Shown piece by piece: positions 37,204 through 50,100 of a stretch of 64,000 bases of DNA; position 1 is the first letter of the stretch, and the number at the start of each line of letters is the position of its first letter. The notes below the pieces were generated by a model that ran no database searches, was not told where the DNA came from, and saw only the letters and a list, made by a program, of their open reading frames with translations. The translations under genes and the position numbers were made by a program. The DNA is from Atopsyche davidsoni (Eukaryota > Arthropoda > Insecta > Trichoptera > Hydrobiosidae): positions 5,580,001-5,644,000 of the forward strand of contig JAILWY010000012.1 of NCBI GenBank assembly GCA_022113835.1, in the 5' to 3' direction.

Positions 37204-40200
37204 TCACATTTGGGGCAATTGGTCAATGGGAGTTACAAATTTAAAGTCTTCTGGGAATAATTTTGCCGCTGACGGATACATTAACTTGTATGACTGTCTA
37301 ATGGTGACATCAGCCACCCCGGCAATGTCTCCTATCTCCTTCTGGCTGCGCTTATCTTCTGAAGCCTGGAAAAAGTATTAATTTTGTTTTCACTATTGAT
37401 TATCACAACAAGACCTTTGAGATTTTCCTAATCTATTTTTTAATCAGTATGTATTTGAATTTTAAGTTTCAGTTTTAAGATAAAGTATTTGGAGGCTTAA
37501 CAATTATATATGTAGAATGGCAATACATGAAAGCCCATGCTGGATTATACCTGAAATTTATTTAGATTCTGAAAATTAATATTATGAATCGAGCAAGATA
37601 AGGATTTTTTCTCAATTCTTATAGACAATTGACATTGTATTCAGATGTAAATAGATTTGAAATAACAAATAATCTAAACTAGAACACTATGCATAAAAAA
37701 TTTTAGCAAACATAATGCTTATTAACTAAATAGATTGTGCGCAATCTTATCTTTAAAATGAGGAATGACAATCACTACATTAAAATCATAGATATAGCTA
37801 ATATGCAACAATTGAATTATTTAATTTTGAAATATAATATAATGTTTAAGTTGCACAAGCAGCTAGTATTTAACTTCGTCTTAATGATTTTATAGTAACT
37901 GGAGCCCTAATCACTTGCATAAGTTAATACTATAATAGTCCGTCTATAGGTTTTCATGGCCATTGTCTTGGGATTTCCCATATTCATTTCAATTTTCTGA
38001 TACTATAGCTACAAAAAGCAAGGCCAGAACAAAATGCCATTAGTATATACATTTATGTATTATAATAAAAAAAGATGAGTGATTGTACCTGAGAAGACAT
38101 ATAAATGGCAGCAGCTGCAACAGATATTGGACTTCTTCCTGGTACGATGTCCAGCTCCACAGCCTTGTGAGCTATATGTGACGCAGCTCTCTGCACCATA
38201 TTAGGAAGCGCAAGGTTGGAGCAGAACCGAGACATGAAGTCAGCGGTAGTGATAAGATCCACTGATGTTTCCAGAGCCTTCAGAATTAATTTGAAACATC
38301 TTCCGATTTCTTTTTTGCTGATTTTGCTGACGGCACAGATCTCCTTAAAAGTACGAGGGACTCCTTCCTGTCTGCAGGCTATATACAAACAAGCTGAAGC
38401 AATGGCGTCATTTGATCGCCCTTTCAAATTTTTACCGTCATGAACCTACAATTAAGAAAAATTGTATTTAAATAAATATCGTACTTTCTTAAAATAAAAC
38501 ATTAAATATTAATATTTTTTTAACAATAATTTGAAATGATTTCTAAATTTTTACTTTAAAAAAAACATTTACTTTGTCTATTACATAATGAGTGGTCTAT
38601 TAGAATCACAGATATTGCAAAGTATTGCTTCAACCCCTCGGTTTACTCAATGTCATTTGCAATAACTAATATACTAATGAATCACAGTTAAATTTTCCAA
38701 ATAATGTCAACATGACACACGTTGCCCAATATGTTGCAATATTTCAAACCGTAAAGATAAATTATCAACCTAAATAATTCTCAGAATTATTTTGATAAAA
38801 CATTATCAATGTACAAATCTACTATAATAATAGCCATTGTGTGTGTGTATGTTTCGTTTTTTCGTTCATTCGTTCAATAAATGTTGGAAGGAAAACGTGA
38901 GCAGCGTCTTCTTAAAATTCGAGTACGCGCATCGACCTCAAGACAAAAAGAAACTGATGCACAGCGAACGCTGCGTTTGTCTTCGGATTAATTAATGTGA
39001 CCTGTCGATTCCGCAATGCTTTACATTATCAAGCAGAAAACCCATCAGATAGAAAGTTCAACGATTACTGTCACAAAGGTAAAGTGAAACTACCAGCAAG
39101 GCCTATTTCCCCAGTATATTTAAAGGATATTTATAATGGAAATTTCAAGAGAAAAATAAGATCATACAATAACAGTATATCTTTTGCATCAATGGGAGCT
39201 AAATTCACAGTGGGCCACTCTGCTTCAAAGTTCAAGGCCAAGTATATCACAGAACTTCGCACCTTCATCCAACTGATGGTACAAAATTAAAGCATTATTC
39301 ATCTTATTATGTTCAAACACTATTGCATCGTTCATCGAATGCGCGTCATTCTGTGATGGGCTACATTTCTAGTTTTAATATAATAATTGATATTTCAGAG
39401 TTATATGACTTGCAGATAATATCCAATACAATCATTCATTCTTATACTTTAAAGATACTTATTAAGTGATATTTTGTCAATCATTTTGCAATAAAACTAG
39501 ATATTTCAAATACATATAATATAAAACAAAAGATATACCTGTTTAAACAAATTATTTGCTCTATCGACAATTGTTTTAGGTAAATTGATACGATCAGCCA
39601 TTGTATTGATTTCTCTAAATGCATTTATAAGAGCTCTGTCTGAACTACTTATTGTTCTTCTATTCTGATATTTAGATACTCCGTAGCTATCAAAGGAAGC
39701 ATCACCTCGGCCTGGCCCTATCATGGTAGAGAGATCACCACCAGAGAGAAGGGGATTTTCTGGACCTCCAACACGAGATGGATCCACACCAGTCTTTTCA
39801 TTGCTAAACGTCCTCCATTCGGAACCAACATCGATCACCCTAAAATTAAAAACTATTTATATACTAACGAATTTTAATGTTAAGTATAATTTTTAATCCA
39901 GCAAAAATTATTCCAAAAACCAATTTAAAATTAAGTAGTTGGCCAAATTTATACAAACTTAAGTTGGCATCTGAACTCTTAACCTTTTTCCTTACCCCTA
40001 GTTTTCCAGAAACCCATATACTGGAATACATATGAACTTCAAACAAATCAATATAAGTTACAAACGGGTTTGGCAGATCAAAAAACATCCAAGTTTATTA
40101 TTGATATTAAATTTAAAAAGGTGAGCCTCCAATGTACAAATGTAAAAGTTCTAAGGTACTCTAAGAGTGCCAACTTTAGAAGTTATCTACTTTGCCGTAT

Positions 40201-40812
40201 TTAATAAAAATAATCTACGCAGATGATAAGATTAACGCTTCACATAATTTTTGCATTATTTTATTTTTATAAATTATGCAGATTACTTACTCAACAAACT
40301 ACTAACCACCTGTTTTGAGCTTATAAATTTACTTTGAAATATATCAAAACAAATATCACACTATTAAATACCGACCTGTCTCCTACAACCAAACCACACT
40401 CCGAACATATTTGATCTCCAGCTCTATAGTCCTCGATGAGAGGAGCTTCAGGATGGGCATAACAGCAAACTTTATTGGTGTCAGTCCTAAAATTATGGTT
40501 TGAAGTGATTTAAAACTAATAATTCACAAAAATATCAAATTCCATAGTAAATTATTTATTTACAGAAAGAACAACGTATTCATATGTTTGATAAGACAAC
40601 ACATACGAGAAAACAAGTACGTTACAAGTTAAACGATAACAAATTTGACATTTAGAAAACATGAGAATATAACGAATAAAATAATTCAAACGGCGATTAA
40701 ATCAATAAAATAAAATTGCTCAGAATGTATTTTATCAAACTACACATCACATAAAATAATTTCAATCCATATTTCTAATAAAATGTGAAACGAACCTGGA
40801 TGAGCTAGCCAT
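37204..40812 (-). CDS. TfIIB: General transcription factor IIB (TFIIB), complete, five exons
   Basis: TFIIB bridges promoter-bound TBP and RNA polymerase II in the nucleus and helps set the transcription start. Exons on the minus strand are 40,812-40,796, 40,486-40,376, 39,839-39,539, 38,445-38,089 and 37,365-37,204. All junctions are GT-AG and in phase, giving 948 bp, 315 codons plus TGA, the size I recall for insect TFIIB. The first coding exon is only 17 bp (MASSS plus two bases). The N-terminal zinc ribbon is Cys14/His17/Cys33/Cys36. The B-reader follows, with [14 protein letters not shown], then [14 protein letters not shown] and YQNRR. The two cyclin-like repeats are unmistakable ([60 protein letters not shown]). 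The C-terminus is [11 protein letters not shown]. The third intron carries a Helitron. The gene is transcribed head-to-head with tribbles, the start codons 3.3 kb apart. The product call is essentially certain; the UTRs are not resolved. Confidence 0.97.
38818..39372 (+). mobile_element. Helitron copy, 555 bp, in TFIIB intron 3
   Basis: It begins TCTACTATAATAATAGCC after an A and ends TACATTTCTAG before a T, matching both ends of the 308-bp copy at 31,474. An imperfect hairpin (ATCGAATG...CATTCTGTGAT) precedes the CTAG end. The element lies in the intron between TFIIB exons 3 and 4, in the opposite orientation to the gene, and does not disturb either splice site. It retains protein-coding remnants of an autonomous Helitron. 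Confidence 0.9.
38881..39290 (+). pseudogene. Helitron Rep/helicase N-terminal remnant
   Basis: Two pieces survive. From ATG at 38,881 a short frame reads [20 protein letters not shown] and then a Gln/Lys-rich stretch to a stop. From 38,997 a second frame contains [40 protein letters not shown] and [17 protein letters not shown]. These match, from memory, the region ahead of the Rep domain in lepidopteran Helitron proteins. The expected GYGPYVFRVHGQ segment after ASMGAK is missing and the frame ends soon after, so the rolling-circle Tyr motifs and the helicase are deleted. The remnant is inactive. Confidence 0.75.
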
Positions 40813-41071
40813 GTTACCAACAAATATTTATGGTCTAAAGAATTTTCAGGCATAGACACAGGAACACCATAATGTCATTGAAGCTATTGACCAGAAACTT
40901 AGGATATATTAAAAAAAAAAAACCAAGGTGATCAGCATATTAAAGATCATAGATTACTCATATTTTTTTTAATTACGTTCATAGTTTTATCAATATCTTT
41001 GAATACATAAGCAATGAATTTAAAAAAAAATTATATTTATATTATATAAATAAAATGTATATTTAAATATG

Positions 41072-41075
<4 letters not shown>

Positions 41076-41150
<75 letters not shown>
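41076..41150. repeat. (TA)n microsatellite
   Basis: About 75 bp of uninterrupted TA dinucleotides in an AT-rich setting, about 260 bp upstream of the TFIIB start codon. Confidence 0.97.
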
Positions 41151-41152
<2 letters not shown>

Positions 41153-41219
41153 ATACAATATATATTTATATACTATAATATTTAATATAACATTTGAATC
41201 GACTCCCTGAAAAGACGAG

Positions 41220-41295
41220 AATGGTTGCCTTTGGTTGTTCAAAGGCAACCATTTGTTTGTTGTTTCTTATTTTCACTTTGGGTGAAAATAAGAAA
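41220..41295. repeat. Two tandem perfect 14-bp hairpins
   Basis: The first hairpin has arms 41,220-41,233 and 41,240-41,253 (AATGGTTGCCTTTG, 6-nt loop). The second has arms 41,263-41,276 and 41,282-41,295 (TTTCTTATTTTCAC, 5-nt loop). Both stems are perfect and the hairpins are only nine bases apart. They lie about 0.4 kb upstream of the TFIIB start codon and could be part of a small foldback element or a structured transcript. Confidence 0.85.
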
Positions 41296-42890
41296 GTCTG
41301 TTTCATAAACGCATGGTTGCTGACTACGCTCTCTCTCGAGTAACAGTTTGGTGCATCTCGGAGTGGTGCGCTAAAATACAGATGAACCGATGAGCATTAA
41401 TTTAACTGAAAATAAATCTACCGCTGTTTTCTTTAGCTTGAACTTGTACATTTAGCAACAAAATATTATCAACTATAATATGCATTATAATTTCATAACA
41501 CAAACGCAACATTTCATAAAAGTTGTCAGATTTAAAAACCATCCAATCAACAAAATTTACCTAAGGCAAATATCCATTACGTGTACTGATGCTCTCAATG
41601 ATAATTTATGATTAGTAATAATGTCGTGAGTAATGAAATGATTACACCAGAAGTGCGTAAATATCGTGTGCAATATTATTTTTTTCTAATTTCATTATCT
41701 ATTTTTTCAAAGCATTATTAGATGGAACTGGTATTCTTAGGCACGGCTATTTTTCAGCCGATTTAGCTGACAATCGAAATTTATTTTTTACATCATATCA
41801 AAATCAGACAGTTGTATCTGATTTGAGCACATAAAAATTGAATGTACAGCTTCAGGTATTCAGATTCGATGCATTTCAACAGTTCCGCTCGTTTTTTTTT
41901 ATTTGCAATAATACACCCATAGTTAATTTTACAAATTCTCAATTAACAATTTGTTTAAGGTAAGATCAATTAAAAGAAAAATGTTAATAATTATGGTATA
42001 TAATATTGTATCGCGGGAACATTACTCAATAAACACACCATGATATGTAGTGACTTATATATTCAACAAATAAATTTGGAGGCCGTAATTATTTATTCAT
42101 TTTTTTAAGCGATCTAGACAACGAAAGGCTGTGTATATGGGTTAATAGAAAAATTATTTATTTATATAGATTACCAGTAACCATACATATTGTAAATAAA
42201 GCTGAAGAGAGTACCTGCTTTGTTTTTAATTAAATTCTATACACGTAGTGTTACAGGACTATAACGGAGTTTTTAGACACAAGTATGCGCTCGAAACGCA
42301 GAGCTATTTACTAAAGTAAATCTAAATAAACTAAGGTTTTATGACGTCATTGCGGTTCTTGTTTTATGACCTCCCTGTAGTCTTGTTGAAAAAGCTGTAA
42401 ATTCATAGAATAAACGTTGGACGTTATTAAACCACGAAGTACATATTAATATTTATTTTATACCTAGCATGATTTTTATAAGTCTAATAATTATGATTTT
42501 TTTTTATTATAAAATATCGTGTTGGCGCAAAGTAGTAAATGCCGGAAAGTGCAGTATTTTGTAAATGAAGATCACGGTCAAACGTATGCAAAGGTGATGG
42601 GTCTGTGATGATAATAAATTTAAAAGATTTAATATATATTTACACTTCTGTTTTATTAGTGTCGTCATAGAACATCACGACCTGTTTGGTTTACGCAAAA
42701 ACTCTAACGGTGTAATTTGGTAATGGTTAATGGTAAACTAGCAAGGTCAGTTGTAACTTCAGACACACGTTCTAAAGAAATATTATTAATCAAAAGTATT
42801 ACGAGTTTGGGTGTGTTAATTTTAAAGATAACGAAATTAGTAATTATAATTCATGCAACAAAGGGTTTTTACGCGTATTTTCTTTACATA

Positions 42891-43115
42891 AACCTCGATA
42901 AAGAAAATAGATAAATCCATGTACGCCATCACCTAAGCCACATTTTTAAGGGAATAGCCACACACCATAAACACAATTGTAAATCAATATAAAAAATTTA
43001 AATTATTTTTGATTTTTTTAACAGTTTTTTTTTGTTTTTTTACACATTTTTTTCTCTATACAAACTCAATAACGAAAATAGAGAAATCCACGTACGCCTC
43101 AGCCTAAGCCACATG
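42891..43115. repeat. Diverged 53-bp direct repeat
   Basis: Segments 42,891-42,943 and about 43,063-43,115 share the order GAAAATAGA, AAATCCA, GTACGCC and CCTAAGCCACAT with roughly nine differences. Similarity continues upstream into the preceding T-rich tract. They may be two units of a larger diverged tandem repeat or old transposon. Confidence 0.7.
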
Positions 43116-43439
43116 TCGTAAACCCCACAACCTGCGCGCAGGATCAGGTGATGACTTCATACCGTGTTGGAAGCGAAGCCCCAATAACTATAATAAATGA
43201 ACACAATGAAATAAAGAATTTTTGATTTTTTTTATTGGTAATTATTATCAATACAAATATAAGTCGGATGATTCAATAAATGATTATATTTCACCATCAA
43301 GTATTTTTGCACACATATTGAATTAGTTATTTCGGATGACTATCAAGGTTCCCCGCGTGATCGTGACCGTTTATTCGAGAATACTGTCCTTCAATATCAA
43401 GAAAACATGAAAAATTCTTCCGCAGTGTTGAGTTCTGTC

Positions 43440-44116
43440 GAATGCCCAAAAACTACGAGCCACGCGGGGACTCGGGCCGCGCGAGCGAGACGCGCGCGGC
43501 CGTCCCGCTCGCTCGTGACGTCACGCCACTCCGGCCGAGCCGCTCCGCTCCGGGCAGTAGCGTAATGGCGGCCGCAGCGTCTGGTTCTGTCCCGTGTCAG
43601 TGAGCAGCTCGAGCGGACACCGGCCCCAAACTGATCGAATTTTCATCTGATCCAGTTTCCGCCGTTCGAACGCTCGTCAGCACCTCGATAGGAAAGACGA
43701 TCGCGTTTGGTTCGATATCCACTCGAGAAAAACGCATTCGAGGTTTGTCATTTCCAAATATTTGGCCGGCCGCCGTTAACGTTTTGACATTGATTCGCCA
43801 AAAATCGAAGTGCCAATTTTAGTCAGCGCCCCTTCTGTCTCCCCGGGTTGCGTTTGCGAACTCACTTTCGGAGGATATTATGCAATTGTTGCGTTTTTTT
43901 GCGAAACAGTTAATCACCCGTATTGTTTTGTTTCAGACCGACCTTCATCTAGGATTAGCAACCCACGTTCCTCTAGTATAAATTAAATTTAGTGTAATTC
44001 GTTTCGCACTTCGCAGTAGTGATCGCGAGTTTCCACATTTACGAAGTGCGGTCAGTTTCGCGTCCGCGGTGAAGAGTGCCAATATTGTTCAGTGTCAGTG
44101 ATACCTTGTGCGCGGA
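43440..44116 (+). promoter_or_regulatory. tribbles promoter region and 5' UTR
   Basis: The DNA switches here from AT-rich to CpG-rich. A perfect CRE-type TGACGTCA lies at 43,516-43,523, and TATAAATT at 43,977-43,984 could serve as a TATA box for a start near 44,008-44,015, leaving a 5' UTR of roughly 100 nt. An alternative start in the GC-rich part near 43,590-43,620 (GTGTCAGTGAGC) would need a 5' UTR intron; the acceptor TTGTTTTGTTTCAG ending at 43,936 is available for that. The choice cannot be made from sequence alone. Confidence 0.5.
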
Positions 44117-47100
44117 ATGGATACCCTGTCGCAGCAGAGCGCGCCCGGGGCCGGGGGCGGCCCCATGGCCAGGCTGGGCAGCAAGCAGCCGGAGCTGCTG
44201 GACGAGGTGGGCAAGGGGCCGCGGGGGCTGGGCGCGGAGGAGCGCCTGAGCCCGCGCCCCCTGGACCGCCTGCGCGCGCCCGCGGACCGAGACCGCGACC
44301 CCGCCGCGCCGCCCGACCGCCGCTTCCAGGCCGCCCTCGTGGGCGACAAGTACCTGCTGCTCGAGCAGGTGGAGGGCTCCTCGCTGTGCCGCTGCGTGGA
44401 CGTCAGGACGCAGGAGGAGCTCGTCTGCAAGGTGACTTCGCTTTACCCGTTCCGGTATTTCGGTAGACCCGAGACGGACACCGACGGTGTCCGTCGTTTG
44501 ACTCGTCCTGCGGTGACTTATTTTTTTTTATGAATACGTTTTATAGCCGCACCGTCAGGGAGAATAGACTTCTATAAAGATATTTTTTATATTACCTAAT
44601 TATAATTTGTATCAATTGATAAATAGTAACAGAATATATCACTGTCAGACGAATGCCAATTGCATTTTGTCGAGTCGTTTGGATTTGCATAATGTTATTT
44701 GTCGCATCGCGATTTTTTGTACATTGGATACATTTGAGAATCGACGTCATTTTTGGAAGTGTTTTTGCATGTTCACTTGAAGTTGCTAACCAGCCGTGCC
44801 CTCGACTTACCTTCTTTGACCTCTAATATGATCGCGAGCGCTGTCATTCCCCTTCTCCGGTCCTCTCGGCCGGGTGCCTCCACTATACCCATTGCGTACC
44901 CACGTGGGGCGATCGATTAATTTAATGATTTTATTTATTATATCATTAGGTATTCCCGCCGGGTATTTCATTACCCGTACAAATGGTGTGACTCGATCGC
45001 TCGGTAGATATTCTCGCGGCCCGGGCCCTCGCGAGATCGTGCCATCTGCTGACTCGTCCGAAAGCGATGTCCCTCCACCTTTCTCCTACTTTATGCATAA
45101 CTGTTTCTTACGATCGCGTATGTTGTCGATTCTGACACTCCGTCTCGAATTTTACGAATGCTTGAATCTTCAATAGAATTTCTCGAATGGACGCGCACTC
45201 CCTGTGAATGCATTATTACTCGTAATAATGAAATTTTAAATAAACGATTTATTTATCACGCTCAAATGAAACATTCCCACGCACACGTCGACGCAGACGA
45301 GGCGAAGGGTAATGGGGGGCGATTTCTCGGCATCTGTATTTTATATTGTGAGAGTTCGTTCGGCCCCTTTGTATATATTAATGATTCCGATATTTTTTGT
45401 CGAGGGGCATTTCTATTGACTACGAATCGCGGCGGAGAGCGCTGTAATTATAATTCTCGCCGTAGAACTCGAAAGCTAGATTATTAATCAGCATGGGAAC
45501 GAGTCGTGGAAATCGTAGGGGTGACTTCCTCGCGTCCACTCCCCGCGGAGAGCGGCCCGCGATTTGCATTCTCTCCCGGGGCGGCCCGAGGACTTTCCGC
45601 CCCGCGGTTCACCTAGGCGAGATGATTTAATTCTGTCATTAATGCGCGAGGAACAGGTTTGCCGGGGTGGAGGAGACGGGCAGGGCGCGGGGCCGGACGC
45701 CGCGCCAGACGAGGGTGAGCTCGCCACCGCCACCGCCACCGCCACCGGCTGCGTCCCGCTTATTGCTCGCATTGGAGCGTCCGGTCCGGGGCGATTTCAG
45801 CTTTGTGTGCTTATTTTCCCCATCTGTTTCTGGTATTTTTTTAAACTCATAAATATTAACATATTTTGATTTCTTTTATTAGCTAGATGCACGGCAATGA
45901 GGGGCCGATCTCAATTCTAGGTCAGAATATTTAGATTTTATAATCGGGTTCCCGTTCGTTCCCATCCCGTCCGTGTGAATATGATAATAATTCCGAGTAC
46001 TGTTGCCGGTCCCGTCTCAGAAGCGTCGTCGTTTTACTGCCAACGTGATTTCGGTCAATGACGCGATTTCCAACACGAATGACACAATTCAATGCAACAA
46101 TCGGATTGAAATACCGTTGTTTGGCTTTTTTAATTACACATTGTGCATTTACCGGTCTCGGGCCCGGGCCCGGGAGCGCGTCCCGGGAGGCGACCTGGTC
46201 GGCACTCGTTCACTTTTGCGCGGCGGGCTCGATAAGTCGGCCGCTAGTTTTTATGTCACGGTCCTTTCGTTGCGGTCGATTCACTGCACTCGTGAACGTC
46301 TCGTTCTGGTGACTCGCTCGGATACCATTACCCGCAATCGTGTCGGATACCGAGGATACGTATCTAGCATTCGAAGGTTCCTTTTTTGTTGAAGCTTTTT
46401 CTCCTTGACGTTCGAGGCGGTCTCCGCGATTGCGTCGGCGCTCCGCGAGGCGGATCGGACGATCGCTTTTCGGGATGTCGTCGGACGTTCGCTCGGCAGA
46501 GTGACGCATCAGCGGGAAGGGATCCGAGTCTTGGCGATTCAAAATAACAGGTCCCGGCCGGGGCGGCGATCGTCTCGCAGCACGGAAGCCGAGACCCGCC
46601 TCGTCCGCGGTAGCCGCACTTGGAAATTATTTTATTTTTGTTTCGCCTTCCCCGCGTTAATTGCGGAGTCGCAATCGCTCCGGGTGAGGCGGGCGGGCTG
46701 TGAGATATTATACAATAAGTGTACCTCCGTAAGTCGGTATCCGCTGTCGGCCGGCGCTGTTTATTTCGTTTCGTCGTTTTTAATTACGCTCTCGGCGCGG
46801 GCTGACCTTCTCGGCTGACGGATCGCTCGTCACCTCGCCGGTTCCCTCGCCGGATTCTATTTTCCCACAACAATGAAACGGCGCTACCTGTGGCATCGCG
46901 ATATCTCACCTGTTAATCTAGCATCGCTCGGTGCGGGGTGGCCCGCGCCGCGACCCTCGCGCAGACGATCTGTCGCCGATAAATTATATTTATCATCATT
47001 ATTTACGGCCGTCGATTCTGTTTGAATAAAAACTTATGCACGACGAAATCCTCAATTACTCAAACGAAACCCGGATCCCGGATGCTCGCCGATAATAGAT

Positions 47101-50100
47101 TATTTGTTAATTGATTATTTACACGATATCTATTGTCGTACAAATGTTCGCATGCCGTTATTTTATCATCGCAAGTTAGCGACCGTATCACAATATCATT
47201 CTTCAAATGCAATCGGATCATTGCTTCGCATTATATCGACATTATAAGGCGTTTACAAATCCTGCAGGCGGGCGCACTCGCGAACGATCGTATCGTTCGG
47301 ACTCGCGTAATACCGAACCGCTCCGTTCACCTCGAAGATAAACACACGTTTAGATATTATACATTATTTAAATTGCAAATATTTAATCTGTATCGAGTAT
47401 CCTTGGGCGTCGTTATGAAACTGTACGCGAGCCATTATCGAACGACTGAACTGGGTGAGCGCTTTCAAAGGTAAATATCGGGGACCTTGTGACGGTTGCG
47501 GTAGACCTGGTGCTCCAGGGCGCGAGTGGGGCATCACCCGGTGCCCCCGCCCGGTGCCCCCTTCGCCCTCGGGAGCGGCAGGCTGGCACGGCGCACGCAG
47601 CGCGGTGTCGGCTCTCGCCGGGTGTTGTTGCAATGTCTTGCTAAATATTTGGTTCGTTTACACACGAGGCCCGCGAGACGTCGCCGTACAGAATTATCTC
47701 CGATAACTTACCGAGGTATATTTAAAAGCGAGTAGTTTCATAATTTGGGCTCCATTTTTTATTTGGCAATCATAGCGGAGGAAACGCCGAGTGATTCACG
47801 AAACTCTAAAAAAACTCGGTTATCTATCCTTTTAGATCTTCAATTTAGTAATCATTCTAGAAATATAATTTAAAATTAGCGTACTTTGCTGTATCGAAAT
47901 AACCGTCTCGTTATATTTTTGTGATCGATTTGGGTTTCCATAAGTGTTTCGTATAGCGGCGCGGTATTCCTCGCAGGCGCTCGATCCGCACCCGTGAATT
48001 ATCATTCGAGGCGTGACGCTCGTCGGACACGAGTGTATTCCGAGACCGAACTCTCCAATGTCACAGCGGCTCCTCAATGTCAGGCCGAGAAGTGCGCCTC
48101 GTATCATCCTTCGCGTCGGCCTCCCCCGCCTCGCCCGCCCCCCCCGCCCCTCCGTTCGCCCCCTTCGTTTCGGAACCCCGACATTGCGCGTCCTCCGGAT
48201 TGAGAAAACAGATAAAGCTAGCGGATGCGCGAAGGAGCGAGGTTCGTCTCTCCTCGAATGATAATGTTACAGCTGAGGACACCTGGCCCCTGGCCCCCTG
48301 GCCCCGGCGCGGGGGCGGGCGTCCCGGGCCGGCCCTCCCGCGCGGCGCCGAGTATCGCACATTTCGTAAAGCGGCGCTGCGCAATTCGCCCGAGACAACT
48401 TGGCTCAGAGCTGAGCAAATACTTTTTCATCACTCGGCACAATATACTTAGGTTTGCAATACGATCGCTGGAAAGAATATTTTATGATTATATACGCGGT
48501 CGTAATAACCTGTTAGTGTGTGCGTTTTTTACGCATGTCGTAACGCAGAAATCTTCTAGTTTTTTTCTTGCGTAGGCTTCGAGGAGTGTAATCTTATTTG
48601 AGTATCCTCGCGTTTACGATTTGAAATCGTCGGAGCGATAGCCTGCGGGAATATCGAGTCCATTTCGACCCGAAACGTCTATCCGTAATATTTTATCGAG
48701 GGCGATGGAACAGTTTTTAACTAGGATTCCTTCTTTTAATAAATATTCAGTGCTACCCTAAGCCGCAATACGCACACTACTAGTCGAACAATAAACCGCA
48801 ATCAGGAGGTGGTCAAGTGTGCAGAGCTCGGGCGCGCTTTATCGCGCCGAGTGTGCCGAGTGTGCCGTGTGTGCCGAGTGCGCCGCGGGAGGTTATTTAG
48901 CAGTGATAAGCCCCCGGCGACCTTATTGCAGTATCGGCGAGCCCCGACTATCCGGGAAGCCGTGCAATACCTCGGCCGGTAGCGCAACCGCTGGCTCACT
49001 GCAACGCTCACAATGGCATGTGCCGCGGCCGCCTTGTGCAACTTGTACGTAAATATCATCATTCTGGATTGATCGTATCCCCTGGCCTCGATCGAACTGT
49101 GGAGATGCGCACTTATCCCTCACGCCTGGCCGTCCATACAGATAACGACAAATCATCGAAGGCCGGCCTCGATTGAATCGACACAATACCCACCGCCGTG
49201 TAGTAATAATCAAAATATCGAGTTTATTTTGCGGTTCACACTTTGCAGTTCGGTATTTGTTCAACGTGCGAGATAAACTGTACCCGATTCTCGTACCCGG
49301 GTAATCCGGCCCATTCAGGCGGAGATAACGAGTACCCGGAGATGTAATAAAGTTAATGGACAACCTTGCGCGCAGTCCGGGGTCAGTGTTGGAGCCGAGG
49401 CTTCTTCGGCACCGTCTTAATGATTTCCGTGATCGATGACACGGAACGGTTTTCGTGCGGGTAACTTTCTTTGCTAATTTTCCATCTCCCGCTGACACTA
49501 ATACTTGAGGAATTTAAATCGGGGAAGGTACCTTGCGATTTATTTAATGTTAAAACTATTTGTAATTGTCAAATTCGAGGACTAGCGATAGAGACGACGT
49601 TGCGGTCCTAGCGAGTTTATCGGATTTCCAATAACATTGAACTCGATGCCTCCCGGACCGTTCGCTCCCATTATGGCGATACTCGAAATCGGCGGCCACA
49701 GGCAGCGGCGTATTGCCGGATCGGATTTAACACCATCTCTTAAATTTTTGTCTTTCAAACATCCAGACGATGAAAACACAGTTAAAAAGTTCCTTAATTT
49801 TAGACCCAGGGGTCGAAACGGCTCACAAAGTATGATAATTTTAATGTATCCGACTTGGGAATATTGTACGATTGCAACTTTATTAATTTATAGAATTTAT
49901 GATGTCATATTTAACTACGCGTTTATAAATAATTATACTGTTTAAAAGTACAAGGCTCTTTGTTTCATCAGTTTATTTTAAGGTATATTTTATCGAGTCA
50001 GATATTTATCACACTTCATTTATCTCGGTGTTTTTGAATATCTCGAGATGCTTCCACGCGATTGCGGATCGATGATTGAGTAGACCCCGTTTTCACAAAA

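Larger units (their letters stand above)
40813..43439. other. Intergenic region between TFIIB and tribbles
   Basis: AT-rich DNA between the two divergent genes, holding the TFIIB 5' UTR and promoter (not precisely locatable), a TA microsatellite, two tandem hairpins and a diverged 53-bp direct repeat. A TGACGTCA occurs near 42,341. No further gene is seen. Confidence 0.5.

Noticed and set aside
47364..48575. Several Pro/Arg/Ala-rich frames on both strands in tribbles intron 1
   Set aside because: All overlap one another, lack splice partners and reflect CpG-rich composition.
48923..49498. 191-codon minus-strand frame
   Set aside because: It lies in CpG-rich intron DNA where stop codons are rare; no domain and no splice support.
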